Below are positions 10,449-18,624 of a stretch of DNA of 64,000 nt, piece by piece (the stretch's first letter is position 1; each line of letters begins with the position of its first letter). Where the stretch lies: NCBI RefSeq assembly GCF_002005225.1, contig NZ_CP019724.1, forward strand, positions 3,412,501 through 3,476,500, read 5' to 3'. This DNA is from Streptomyces pactum (lineage in GTDB: Bacteria; Actinomycetota; Actinomycetes; Streptomycetales; Streptomycetaceae). The translations under genes were made by a program, and so were the position numbers. A model generated the notes under the pieces. It did no database searches. It saw only the letters and a program-made list of their open reading frames with translations, and was not told the DNA's origin.

Positions 10449-11495
10449 CTACTCCGTCTTGACCTTGATGGAGCCGTCGATGATGCCCGCCTTGGCCTTG
10501 GCCACGGCGTCCGTCAGCCCCGGGACCTCGGCGTACTTCGGGTTGCTGTCGGACAGGCCCACACCGTCGGACTCGAGGTCGAAGGTCTGGGTGCCGGTGA
10601 GCGGCTCGCCGTCCTCCACCGACTTGGCCAGGGCGTACACCGCGCCGTCGATGTCCTTGAGGGCGGAGGTCAGGATGTAGTCCTTGTACGCCGCGAGCGC
10701 TTCCTGCTTGTACTGGTCGGAGTCGACGCCGATCGCCCAGACCTTCGCCTTCGCGGCGGCCTCGATCACACCCTGGCCGGACAGTCCGGCCGCCTGGTAG
10801 ACGACGTCGGCCTTCTTCTCGATCTGGCCCTCGGCGGCGGCGCGTCCCTTGTCGGGGCTGGAGAAGCCGCCCTCCTCCGCCGTCTGCGTGAGGTACTGCG
10901 AGAGCACCTTGATCTTGGGGTCGGTGTCCTGCACGCCCTGCTTGTAGCCGGCCTCGAACTTGTGGATGAGCGGTACGTCGACGCCGCCCACGAAGCCGAC
11001 CACGTTGCTCTTGGTGGCCTTGGCCGCGGCGACGCCGGCGAGGTAGGAGGCCTCGTTCTCGGCGAAGACGAGGGACGCGACGTTCTTGCCCTCGACCACG
11101 GAGTCCACGATGCCGAAGGTGGTGTCCGGGTACTTCCCGGCGACGGCCTTCATCGCCGGGGCGTAGGCGAATCCGACGCCGATGACCGGGTCGTAACCCT
11201 GCCTCGCCAGCGAGGAGAGCCGCTGCTCCTTGTCGGCGTTGGTCTCGCCCTCGGTGGGCTCGATGTCGGCGGTCTTGTAGCCGAACTCCTTCTGGGCCCG
11301 CTCGAGTCCCGCGTACGCGGCGTCGTTGAAGGACTGGTCGCCCTTGCCGCCGATGTCGTACGCGATGGCGAGGCCCTTGTCGTCCTTGCCGTCGCCGCCG
11401 CCGCTTTCGCCGCTGGTGCCGCCGCAGGCCGTGGCGGCGAGTGCGAGCGACGCGACCCCCACCGCGGCGCGGGTCAGTCTCGATGTCCGACGCAT
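10449..11495 (-). CDS. BMP-family nucleoside-binding lipoprotein 2
   Basis: A 348-residue paralogue of lipoprotein 1, with a lipobox ending in TAC near residue 24 and the same family blocks (AYDIGGKGDQSFNDAAYAGL, GFVGGVDVPLIHKFEAGY, WAIGVDSDQYKQEALAAY). By eye the two mature proteins agree at most positions, so this is a tandem duplication. Differences in the ligand-contact neighbourhood (DDATIEAENV against DSVVEGKNV) suggest different nucleoside preferences. The ATG at 11495 follows GGGGAAC. A longer in-frame start at 11600 lacks a signal-peptide layout and is rejected. Confidence 0.93.
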   Translation of the reverse strand: MRRTSRLTRAAVGVASLALAATACGGTSGESGGGDGKDDKGLAIAYDIGGKGDQSFNDAAYAGLERAQKEFGYKTADIEPTEGETNADKEQRLSSLARQGYDPVIGVGFAYAPAMKAVAGKYPDTTFGIVDSVVEGKNVASLVFAENEASYLAGVAAAKATKSNVVGFVGGVDVPLIHKFEAGYKQGVQDTDPKIKVLSQYLTQTAEEGGFSSPDKGRAAAEGQIEKKADVVYQAAGLSGQGVIEAAAKAKVWAIGVDSDQYKQEALAAYKDYILTSALKDIDGAVYALAKSVEDGEPLTGTQTFDLESDGVGLSDSNPKYAEVPGLTDAVAKAKAGIIDGSIKVKTE

Positions 11496-11545
11496 CTGAA
11501 GTTCCCCATTCTCCAAAGCCCCGCAGCGGGCGCTCGGTTCGGCGC

Positions 11546-11574
11546 ACATTAACGCGCGTAGAAACTCCTGGGAA
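11546..11574 (-). promoter_or_regulatory. Promoter with embedded operator, BMP lipoprotein 2
   Basis: -35-like TTCCCA (11569-11574), 17-base spacer, -10 TAATGT (11546-11551), with TCTACGCGCGTTAAT (11548-11562) between and over the -10. It is the same design as the promoter of lipoprotein 1. The rest of the 264-base gap between this gene and the amidohydrolase shows no gene. Confidence 0.6.
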
Positions 11575-11759
11575 CGGGGTTCCCCGGGGCCGTTACCCAT
11601 TCGTGCCGCTGGCTGATCACGGCCTTGTGAACCACCCGGCCGAACGGGAACGAATGGGGTGCCCGGGGCATGCCGCGCGACCTCGTGCGCTTGTGCATCA
11701 GGCTGCCCCCGACCCGCCGCGGCCGCAACCGCAGCGGGGAGGGCGAGCCGACGGTGCCG

Positions 11760-13007
11760 CTACACGGCGTCGATCAGCGCCGCCGCGGTGAACATCTCCA
11801 CGCCGACGGTGATGGCGTGCTCGTCCACGTCGAAGTCGCCCTGGTGCAGGTCACGAACCGTGCGCTCGCCGGGCGGGCGGACGCCGAGGCGGGCCATGGC
11901 ACCCGGCACGTGCTCCAGGTACCAGGAGAAGTCCTCGCCGCCCAGGCTCTGCTCGGTGGACTCCACGGAGTCCGTTCCGCACCGGGCGGCCATGGCGGCC
12001 TGGAGCAGCTCGGTGCTGGTGACCTCGTTGACGACCGGGGGCACCCCGCGCACGTAGGTGATCTCCGACTTCGCCCGGTACAGGTTGGCGATCTCGTCGA
12101 TGGCGCCGACCACCAGGTCGGGCGCCTGCCGCCAGGCGTCGAGGTCGAGGCAGCGCACCGTCCCGGCGAGTTCGGCGTGCTGCGGGATGACGTTGGGGGC
12201 GTGGCCGGACTCGATCCGCCCCCAGGTCAGCGCGAGTCCGCTGCGGCTGTCCACGCGCCGGGCGACGAGCGGGGGCACGTCGGTGACGACGCGGGCGGCG
12301 GCGGTGACCAGGTCGGTGGTGAGGTGCGGGCGGGCGGTGTGGCCGCCGGGGCCGTCGAGGGAGATCTCCAGCCGGTCGCACGCGGAGGTGATGGGGCCGA
12401 CCCGCAGTCCGATCCGCCCGGCGTCCACCCGGGGGTCGCAGTGCACGGCGAGGATGCGGCGCACCCCGTCGAGCGCGCCGCCCTCGATGGCGTCGGCGGC
12501 GCCGCCGGGCAGCACCTCCTCCGCCGGCTGGAAGACCAGCCGCACGGGCCGGGGCAGCAGGCCCTGCTCGTGCAGGGCGGCGAGCACCAGCCCGGTGCCG
12601 AGGACGACGGTGGTGTGCACGTCGTGTCCGCAGGCGTGGGCGCGGTCCGGCACGCGTGAGCGGTACGGGCACTCGCTCTTGGTGTCCGGGATGGGCAGGG
12701 CGTCGATGTCGGCCCGCAGGGCGAGCATGCGCGGCCCGCCGGCCCACTGTCCCGAGTCGGTGCCGGTTCCGATGTCGCAGACGAGACCGGTCCCGACGGG
12801 AAGCACACGCGGCTTGAGCCCGGCCCGCTCGAGCCGCTCCTTGATCGCGGCGGTCGTGCGGAACTCCTGGTTGCCCAGCTCGGGGTGCATGTGCAGGTCG
12901 CGGCGGAAGGCTACGAGCTCCGCGCGGAGCGCCGCGGACAGTGCGCCGGGCAGTTCGGTCTCACCGGGAGTGTCGGCCTCGGACTCTGGGGACATCAACG
13001 CTTTCAC
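11760..13007 (-). CDS. M20-family amidohydrolase (amidase/aminoacylase type)
   Basis: A 415-residue M20 metallopeptidase-family hydrolase of the IAA-amide/hippurate hydrolase branch, which cleaves N-acyl amino acids. Metal ligands and catalytic residues are in RADIDALP (about 127), ACGHDVHTT (about 155), QPAEEVLPGGA (about 185) and GGEDFSWYLE near 370. An insertion dimerisation domain lies between. The start is ambiguous: the GTG at 13007 or the ATG at 12995, with an AAAGGG upstream that suits the ATG. The physiological substrate is not deducible. It is a single-gene unit facing the BMP genes. Confidence 0.88.
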   Translation of the reverse strand: MKALMSPESEADTPGETELPGALSAALRAELVAFRRDLHMHPELGNQEFRTTAAIKERLERAGLKPRVLPVGTGLVCDIGTGTDSGQWAGGPRMLALRADIDALPIPDTKSECPYRSRVPDRAHACGHDVHTTVVLGTGLVLAALHEQGLLPRPVRLVFQPAEEVLPGGAADAIEGGALDGVRRILAVHCDPRVDAGRIGLRVGPITSACDRLEISLDGPGGHTARPHLTTDLVTAAARVVTDVPPLVARRVDSRSGLALTWGRIESGHAPNVIPQHAELAGTVRCLDLDAWRQAPDLVVGAIDEIANLYRAKSEITYVRGVPPVVNEVTSTELLQAAMAARCGTDSVESTEQSLGGEDFSWYLEHVPGAMARLGVRPPGERTVRDLHQGDFDVDEHAITVGVEMFTAAALIDAV

Positions 13008-13359
13008 CCTTTGCAGAGTAGGGCGCCCGAGCGACCGGTGGACCCACGATCAACAAAAATTCAGCCCGTTAGGGGAAGAAAATCTGACCGCCCTACGCAT
13101 AGCTGTCGACTTGCCTGGGTAAACTCGCCCGCCTTTCCGACCGAGCCGATCATGAAAGATCCACCGGAAGCGGCCCCGGCCGCTCAGCGGCACCCGTCCT
13201 CTCCCTCACGGTTACCACGCGACGCGCGCCCCACGCGCCCGAGTCCACCTGCCGGACGCGGAGGCCGACCGCCCGCGGACCGCCGGCCTCCACCGGCCCC
13301 CGCCCGGTGCGCCGCGCGCCGGGGACATCGGCCGGGATCGAGGAGGTGGTCCCGGACGG
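13008..13359. other. Intergenic region without a supported gene
   Basis: About 350 bases between the amidohydrolase start and the end of the wall-glycopolymer cluster. The first 100 bases are AT-richer and should hold the amidohydrolase promoter. A weak inverted repeat (AGCGGCC ... GGCCGCT at 13170-13185) has too small a loop to be a convincing terminator. The reading frames present are low-complexity Arg/Pro and have no start signal. Confidence 0.5.
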
Positions 13360-14427
13360 CTATCCGGCGCCCGCCACCGCCGACAGCCGGTGGGCGCCCC
13401 GTGCCGAGCCCGTCACGCCGTTGAGGAACCCACGGGCCCGTGGTGAGGCGGACTCGGTGAGCCAGGCGGGGTCGATGTCGCAGACCGCGACGCGGACCTC
13501 GGTGCCGGCCAGGGCCAGCGGAAGGGTGTGGACGACCGTGGACGGGAAGCTCAGGACGGTGCGGCCGATCGGGCCCCGCCGGGCGATCAGCTCCAGGGGG
13601 AGCTCGGGGCGGACGATCTCCAGGCCCGATTCCACGGCCAGCCGGTGGAGCTTCTCGGTGCTCTCGCGGCGGTGGGCGAAGTAGCGGGCCGCGCCGTGGG
13701 TCCTCGCCAGGCCGCGTACGGCGTCCACGTAGCGGTCGCCGTCGACGACGCCGGTCTCCACCAGGGACGTGCCGACCATGTCGGCGCCCTTGGTGATGCG
13801 GGGCGGGCCGAAGCGGGCGCGGGTCCAGGCGAAGTCGTTCGCGGTGACGGTGACGCCGTCCGGGATGTCCTCGATGGGCATGGAGGAGAAGACCGAGACC
13901 TGACGGTCCGGGGTCGGGGTCAGGCGGTGGCGGGCGGACCGGGACACCGGGGCGAAGAGCAGGTCGCGGGGGCCGGGGCGGCTGCCCTTGCGGTGCCAGC
14001 GCACCAGGCGCTCGCCGTGGGCGAGCTGAGTGACGAACTCCATCGTGGCCGTGCCGTCGTCGACGACGACCAGGTCGTGGGCCCGGGTGATGGTGAGGAG
14101 CAGTTGTACGTAGCGGGAGAAGGGGTCGCCCATGACGATCCGTTCCGCGTGGCGCAGGGCGGTCGTCAGTCCGCCCACCGTGCGGAAGGGGGCCGTGGCG
14201 CCGCCGCGCGCCTCCTCCCAGCGGATCTCGTGGCCCTCCTTGCGGGCCAGTTCCGCCATGCGGCGCAGTTGGCCGCGGGTCATCGGGTCGACGGGCGAGA
14301 GGACCACGAGGGTGAGCTCCGCGCCGGGTGCGCACGTGTGCGCCCACTCCAGCACGTTCAGCAGTTGTACCGGGCTCTCCACGAAGGCGAGAGTGCGGGG
14401 GCCGGCGTTCCCGGCGCGGGGGCTCAT
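13360..14427 (-). CDS. Putative nonulosonic acid (GT52-like) glycosyltransferase
   Basis: A 355-residue protein of unassigned family. The N-terminus (RTLAFVESPVQLLNVLEWAH) resembles the opening of GT52-type bacterial sialyltransferases. A D-D-G triad lies at residues 123-125 (LVVVDDGTA), a basic AHRRES block at 251-256 and an FPST block at 294-297. Bacterial sialyltransferases are known to use a (D/E)(D/E)G motif, a His-containing motif and a Ser/Thr motif. The usual HP is here AHR, so the assignment is inference. It is the last gene of the minus-strand cluster, 51 bases after the NeuB-like synthase, which supports transfer of the sugar made by its neighbours. Confidence 0.6.
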   Translation of the reverse strand: MSPRAGNAGPRTLAFVESPVQLLNVLEWAHTCAPGAELTLVVLSPVDPMTRGQLRRMAELARKEGHEIRWEEARGGATAPFRTVGGLTTALRHAERIVMGDPFSRYVQLLLTITRAHDLVVVDDGTATMEFVTQLAHGERLVRWHRKGSRPGPRDLLFAPVSRSARHRLTPTPDRQVSVFSSMPIEDIPDGVTVTANDFAWTRARFGPPRITKGADMVGTSLVETGVVDGDRYVDAVRGLARTHGAARYFAHRRESTEKLHRLAVESGLEIVRPELPLELIARRGPIGRTVLSFPSTVVHTLPLALAGTEVRVAVCDIDPAWLTESASPRARGFLNGVTGSARGAHRLSAVAGAG

Positions 14428-14478
14428 CGGTGTGGGACCGTCCCGTGTGAGGGCGTGGTGGGGTTGTCTGGCCGGGTG

Positions 14479-15417
14479 TCAGACCGTGACCGGCTCGCCG
14501 GCGGCGGCCGCGATCTCCGCCTCGGCGACGACGCCGGTGACGCGGCGCAGCTTCTTCATCGGGCCGAGCTCGGAGTCGTAGACCTTCTTGACGCCGTCGC
14601 CGAGGGAGGCCTCGATGGTGCGGATGTCGCGGACGAGGCGGGTCAGGCCCTGCGGCTCCACGGAGGCGGCCTGGTCGGAGCCCCACATGGCGCGGTCGAG
14701 GGTGATGTGGCGCTCGACGAAGGCGGCGCCGAGGGCGACGGCGGCCAGGGTGGTCTGCAGGCCGGTCTCGTGGCCGGAGTAGCCGATCGGCACGTTCGGG
14801 AACTCCTGCTGGAGGGTGTTGATGACGCGGAGGTTCAGCTCCTCGGCCTGCGCCGGGTAGGTCGACGTGGCGTGGCACATGAGGATGTTGTCGCTGCCCA
14901 GGACCTCGACCGCGTGGCGGATCTGCTTCGGGGTGGACATGCCGGTGGAGAGGATGACCGTGCGGCCGGTCGCGCGCAGGGCGCGCAGCAGCTCGTCGTC
15001 GGTCAGGGAGGCGGAGGCGACCTTGTGGGCGGGGACGTCGAACTTCTCCAGGAAGGCGACGGCCTCGGTGTCCCACGGGGAGGCGAACCAGTCGATGTTC
15101 TTGGTCTTGCAGTAGTCGTCGATCTGGCGGTACTCGTCCTCGCCGAACTCCACGCGGTGGCGGTAGTCGATGTACGTCATCCGGCCCCAGGGGGTGTCGC
15201 GCTCGATGTCCCACTGGTCGCGCGGGGTGCAGATCTCGGGGGTGCGCTTCTGGAACTTGACCGCGTCGCAGCCGGCCTCGGCGGCGGCGTCGATCAGCTT
15301 GAAGGCGTTCTCGAGGTCGCCGTTGTGGTTGATGCCGATCTCGCCGGTGATGTAGACGGGGCGGCCGGGGCCGGCCTCGCGGGAACCGAAGGCGCGGATG
15401 CGGGAGTTGTTGCTCAT
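14479..15417 (-). CDS. neuB: NeuB-family nonulosonic acid synthase lacking the SAF domain
   Basis: A 312-residue synthase that condenses phosphoenolpyruvate with a six-carbon sugar to form a nine-carbon acid. The NeuB barrel is complete: YITGEIGINHNGDLENA near residue 21, DAVKFQKRTPE, FASPWD near 115, ILSTGMST, CHATSTYPA near 185, IGYSGHE near 210, and VERHITLD. Ordinary NeuB proteins are about 345 residues and end in a SAF (antifreeze-like) domain. Here the protein stops shortly after the barrel. In meningococcal NeuB the SAF Arg contacts the N-acetyl group, so its absence fits a non-N-acetylated acceptor and Kdn as product. Ribosome site AAGGAA lies nine bases before the ATG. The gene follows the CMP-synthetase stop by 13 bases. 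Confidence 0.85.
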   Translation of the reverse strand: MSNNSRIRAFGSREAGPGRPVYITGEIGINHNGDLENAFKLIDAAAEAGCDAVKFQKRTPEICTPRDQWDIERDTPWGRMTYIDYRHRVEFGEDEYRQIDDYCKTKNIDWFASPWDTEAVAFLEKFDVPAHKVASASLTDDELLRALRATGRTVILSTGMSTPKQIRHAVEVLGSDNILMCHATSTYPAQAEELNLRVINTLQQEFPNVPIGYSGHETGLQTTLAAVALGAAFVERHITLDRAMWGSDQAASVEPQGLTRLVRDIRTIEASLGDGVKKVYDSELGPMKKLRRVTGVVAEAEIAAAAGEPVTV

Positions 15418-15430
15418 GACAGCGGGTTCC

Positions 15431-16750
15431 TTACTTGTACTGGGTGACCGTGGGGGATTCGAGGGAGTCGGGAGTGTCGAGGGGTTCGGGGGTGTCGGGG
15501 GAGTCGAGTGAGGGGCCGAGGAGCCAGGTCGCGATCTCCCGGACGGCGCCGTCACCGCCGGGGACGGTGGTGACCGCGCGGGCCGCGTCGCGTACGGCGT
15601 CGTGGGCGCTGGCGACCGCCACGGGCCAGCCGACGAGGGCGAAGCACGGGAGGTCGTTGACGTCGTTGCCGACGTAGAGCACGCGCTCGGGCGCGATGCC
15701 CTGCTCCTCGCACCACTGCTTGAGTGCGAGGTCCTTGCGGTCGATGCCGTGCAGCACCGGGAGCTTGAGCTTCCGGGCGCGGGCGGCGACCACCGGGTTC
15801 ACCTCCGTGGACAGGATCAGCATCGTCAGGCCGCTGCGGCGCAGGGCGGCGATGCCGAGTCCGTCGCCGCGGTGCACGGAGACGAACTCCCGTCCGTCGG
15901 AGTCGATCAGCACCCGGTCGTCGGTCTGGGTGCCGTCGAAGTCGAGGACGACCGCGTCGATGTCGCCGGCCGCGGGGAGGCGGGTGGCAGGTTCAGCGGC
16001 GAGGGCGCCGGGCCGGGCGGCGTCGAGGAGGGGTGCCAGGGCCCGGGCGCGGGCCAGGTCGTGCGGGTCGTCGACCTCCAGGACGCGGGCCGGGTCGGTG
16101 CGGACCAGTTCGGTGCGGCCGAAGAAGCGGTGCCGGTGCTTGCGGAAGCCGGGGGCGGCCATGGCGTAGGCGGCGCCGGTCTCCAGGAAGTCCTGGGGGC
16201 GGTCCTGGCGGCGGGGGCGGTGGGACTTGTCGTGGTTGACGCCGTGGCCGCCCTCCTCCCGGCCCGCCTCGTCCGCGCCGTCGCGCCACACGAACCCGTG
16301 GAACGGGGCCACGGTCACCGCCGTGTCCGCGCCGTCCTCGGCGACCGCGCCGGCCACCCCGTCGATGTCCTCGCGGGCGACGAAGGGGCTGGTGCACTGC
16401 ACGAGCAGCACCACGTCGACGGCGGCGCCGTGCAGGGCCTCGTGGGCGTCCATCGCGTGCAGTACGGCGGCCTCGGAGGTGGCCGTGTCCCCGGCGATGG
16501 CGGCGGGCCGCAGCACGACCTCGGCGCCGGCCTCGCGGGCCGCGGTGGCGATGGCCTGGTCGTCGGTGGAGACCACCACGTCCGTCACCAGCCGGGCGGC
16601 CCGGCACTCGCGCACCGCGCGGGCCACCAGGGGGACGCCGCCGACGGGGGCGAGGTTCTTCGCGGGCACTCCCTTGGAGCCGCCGCGCGCGGGAATCACC
16701 GCGAGCACCCGGCGCACCGAAGCGCCCTGGCCCGCTTCCGGGTTGGACAT
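15431..16750 (-). CDS. neuA: CMP-nonulosonate cytidylyltransferase fused to HAD phosphatase
   Basis: 439 residues in two parts. Residues 14-245 are a CMP-NeuAc-synthetase domain with the nucleotide loop VIPARGGSKGVPAKNLAPVG (18-37), VVSTDDQAIA, LLVQCTSPF near 117 and FLETGAAYAM near 188. Residues 264-412 are a KdsC-like HAD phosphatase with LDFDGTQTDD (269-278), the LILST threonine motif near 311-315, and GNDVNDLPC (361-369). The fusion suggests dephosphorylation of a nonulosonate-9-phosphate before or beside CMP activation. The start chosen is the ATG at 16750, eight bases after a perfect AAGGAG. An in-frame GTG at 17086 overlapping the preceding stop would add 112 Ala/Ser/Pro residues (see findings). 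The C-terminal 25 residues are low complexity. Confidence 0.85.
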   Translation of the reverse strand: MSNPEAGQGASVRRVLAVIPARGGSKGVPAKNLAPVGGVPLVARAVRECRAARLVTDVVVSTDDQAIATAAREAGAEVVLRPAAIAGDTATSEAAVLHAMDAHEALHGAAVDVVLLVQCTSPFVAREDIDGVAGAVAEDGADTAVTVAPFHGFVWRDGADEAGREEGGHGVNHDKSHRPRRQDRPQDFLETGAAYAMAAPGFRKHRHRFFGRTELVRTDPARVLEVDDPHDLARARALAPLLDAARPGALAAEPATRLPAAGDIDAVVLDFDGTQTDDRVLIDSDGREFVSVHRGDGLGIAALRRSGLTMLILSTEVNPVVAARARKLKLPVLHGIDRKDLALKQWCEEQGIAPERVLYVGNDVNDLPCFALVGWPVAVASAHDAVRDAARAVTTVPGGDGAVREIATWLLGPSLDSPDTPEPLDTPDSLESPTVTQYK

Positions 16751-16770
16751 GGGGTCTGCTCCTTGCGCAG

Positions 16771-17055
16771 GTGACGCGGGTGACGTGGACGACGCGGACG
16801 TCGTGGGTGCCGCAGGCGACGCGAGTGCCGCAGGCGACGCGGGTGACGTGGACGACACGGCTGCCACAGGTGACGCGGGTGACGTGGACGACACGGCTGC
16901 CACAGGCGACGCGGGTGACGTGGACGACACGGCTGCCACAGGCGACGCAAGTGCCGCAGACGACACGGCTGCCACAGGCGACGCAAGTGCCGCAGGCGAC
17001 GCGAGTGCCGCAGGCGACGCGGCTGCCGCAGGCGACGCAAGTGCCGCAGGCGACG
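16771..17055. repeat. 18/36-bp tandem repeat array between two wall-polymer genes
   Basis: A direct repeat array made of an 18-bp unit (CAGGCGACGCGAGTGCCG and variants) and a 36-bp unit that begins CTGCCACAGGTGACGCGGGT. It has at least three near-identical 36-bp copies between about 16861 and 16968, flanked by 18-bp copies on both sides. It keeps one open frame on the minus strand (repeating ASPAAL and SSTSPASPVAAV) in phase with the CMP synthetase. It occupies nearly the whole gap of 330 bases between two genes. Such arrays are prone to length change. Confidence 0.85.
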
Positions 17056-17082
17056 AGGGGGTCCGGGGTATCGGGCGGCCGG

Positions 17083-18426
17083 TCACAGCTCCCCCATCCG
17101 GCGGATCACCGGGGCGACCCGCTGGACGCCGTGCCGGTAGGCGCCGCGGGCCGCCCGGCGCACCACCTGCCGGACCGGACCGGGTGCCCTGTCGGCGGCC
17201 GGCGCGCCGGGCAGCGGTGTGCCGTCGGGACCGAGGTGGTGGCGGGCGAGGATGCCGGGCAGGTAGCCGGGGGCGGTGACCGGTGTGTAGTAGGGGGCGA
17301 GCGGGGGCAGGCCGCCCGGCCGGTCCAGCAGCCCCGCGATGCGCCCCCGGGCCGCGTCGAAGGCGGTCTCGTAGCCGCCGTCCGCCGCGACGCCCTGCCG
17401 GGCGACCCACTCGGGGTCGGGTGCCGGGCGGTGGCCCTCGTCGAGCTGGTCCCAGGAGGCGAGGCAGCCGGAACCGACGAAGTGGTGGTTGCCGAGCGCC
17501 TCGCGCACGCCCAGGTCGGTGAGTACCACCGTCGGGATGCGGCGGTGCAGGGATTCGAGGGCCGCCGTGGAACTGACGGTGACCAGCAGGTCGGTGCGGT
17601 CGAGGACCTCGCCCATGTGCCCGTAGACCAGGCGGAAGTTGGGCGGCGGGTCGGCCCGCTGCACCAGCTTCTGGTAGGGCAGTTCCTCGATGTGCGTGGT
17701 GTGTTCGCCGGGCTTGGAGCGCAGCTTGAGCAGCACCTCGCGCTCGGGGTGCCGGCGGGCGTGCCGGATCAGCCGGTCGAGGAGGTACGTACGGTCCTTG
17801 CGGCTGTCCGGTACGGAGGGCTGGGCGGCGAAGACGACCGTGTAGGGGCGGTCCCCGCCCTCGCCGTCCGGCTCACCGGTGTAGGCGGCTCCGCCCAGGA
17901 AGGGCAGCGCGACCTCGGTCACCGCCGAGGCGTCGGCGCCGACCCCCTCGTACACGTCCCGGAAACGGTCCGCGTCCTGGCGGGAGTTGGCGAGGACCAG
18001 GTCGGCGCCGTGGCGCAGCAGCAGGCCGTCGGCGAGCTTCTCGTAGACGACGCCGACGTAGCCGGTGACGACCACGGGCCGGTCGGCGCGGTCCTCCCAG
18101 ACCCGCCCCAGGCCGTGCAGCATCGCCTGGACGCCGCCGCCGACCAGGGCGAGGACGAGGACGTCGTAGGACTCCTCGCCCGTCGCCCCGCCCATGGCGC
18201 GCAGGAACTCGACGGCGGTCACCTCGCGGAGCGAGTCCGCGGTGACGCCGACTTCCCGCAACTGGCGGGGGGTCGGGGTGGCTCGGCCGCGCAGGAGGTA
18301 TCCGTCGAGGTGGATGTCCGCGTCCCCGGGGGCGATGCGGGTCGCGGTGAGCGCTCCCCATTTCCACCGGGTGTCGGAGTCCGCCAGGACGGCGATTCGC
18401 AGGGCCTTCGTTGCACTTGCTGGCAC
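17083..18426 (-). CDS. Putative GT-B glycosyltransferase (DUF6716-like), wall-polymer cluster
   Basis: A 447-residue soluble protein that resembles the DUF6716 putative glycosyltransferases of actinobacteria. The first 30 residues (KALRIAVLADSDTRWKWGA) form a Rossmann-like start. The C-terminal half has LLKLRSKPGEHTTHIEELPY near 250 and LLVTVSSTAALESLHRRIPTVVLTDLGV near 300. The latter is the Ser/Ser/Thr loop seen in GT-B enzymes related to CDP-glycerol and polysialyl transferases. The GTG start has no ribosome site. A -10 TAGCGT sits seven bases before it, so the mRNA is probably leaderless. It is the first gene of the minus-strand half of the cluster, divergent from a GT2 gene. Confidence 0.65.
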   Translation of the reverse strand: MPASATKALRIAVLADSDTRWKWGALTATRIAPGDADIHLDGYLLRGRATPTPRQLREVGVTADSLREVTAVEFLRAMGGATGEESYDVLVLALVGGGVQAMLHGLGRVWEDRADRPVVVTGYVGVVYEKLADGLLLRHGADLVLANSRQDADRFRDVYEGVGADASAVTEVALPFLGGAAYTGEPDGEGGDRPYTVVFAAQPSVPDSRKDRTYLLDRLIRHARRHPEREVLLKLRSKPGEHTTHIEELPYQKLVQRADPPPNFRLVYGHMGEVLDRTDLLVTVSSTAALESLHRRIPTVVLTDLGVREALGNHHFVGSGCLASWDQLDEGHRPAPDPEWVARQGVAADGGYETAFDAARGRIAGLLDRPGGLPPLAPYYTPVTAPGYLPGILARHHLGPDGTPLPGAPAADRAPGPVRQVVRRAARGAYRHGVQRVAPVIRRMGEL

Positions 18427-18433
18427 GCCGTAG

Positions 18434-18439
18434 ACGCTA
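18434..18439 (-). promoter_or_regulatory. -10 box of a leaderless promoter
   Basis: TAGCGT on the minus strand, seven bases before the GTG at 18426. No ribosome site is present between them. It is one half of a divergent pair with the box at 18612. Confidence 0.5.
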
Positions 18440-18611
18440 GGAAGCCATTTCTAGGAACCGCCCAACCGGAATCCAACAAAGAGTGAACAGCACATCGCCG
18501 AATGGGGAATCGGGCCGCCCGACGCCCGGAAGAATGTTCGCTTCACCGCTTCGCCACGCCGCGTTCACCCCGCATCAAGGCACCGGTAAAGCCGAATGCC
18601 GGACCGCCGCA

Positions 18612-18617
18612 TAACGT
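18612..18617 (+). promoter_or_regulatory. -10 box of a leaderless promoter
   Basis: TAACGT seven bases before the GTG at 18625, with no ribosome site. The two divergent leaderless promoters sit about 170 bases apart, so both halves of the wall-polymer cluster may be controlled from this gap. Confidence 0.5.
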
Positions 18618-18624
18618 CGCTCAC

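Noticed and set aside
13170..13185. Inverted repeat AGCGGCC/GGCCGCT as terminator of the wall-polymer operon
   Set aside because: The loop would be only two bases and the stem is short.
13133..13424. Possible small basic protein MKDPPEAAPAAQ... upstream of the amidohydrolase
   Set aside because: Arg/Pro low complexity, no ribosome site, and it runs antisense into the glycosyltransferase gene.
16771..17055. Repeat array as a CRISPR
   Set aside because: Units are contiguous without spacers, not palindromic, and keep a reading frame. It is an ordinary tandem repeat.
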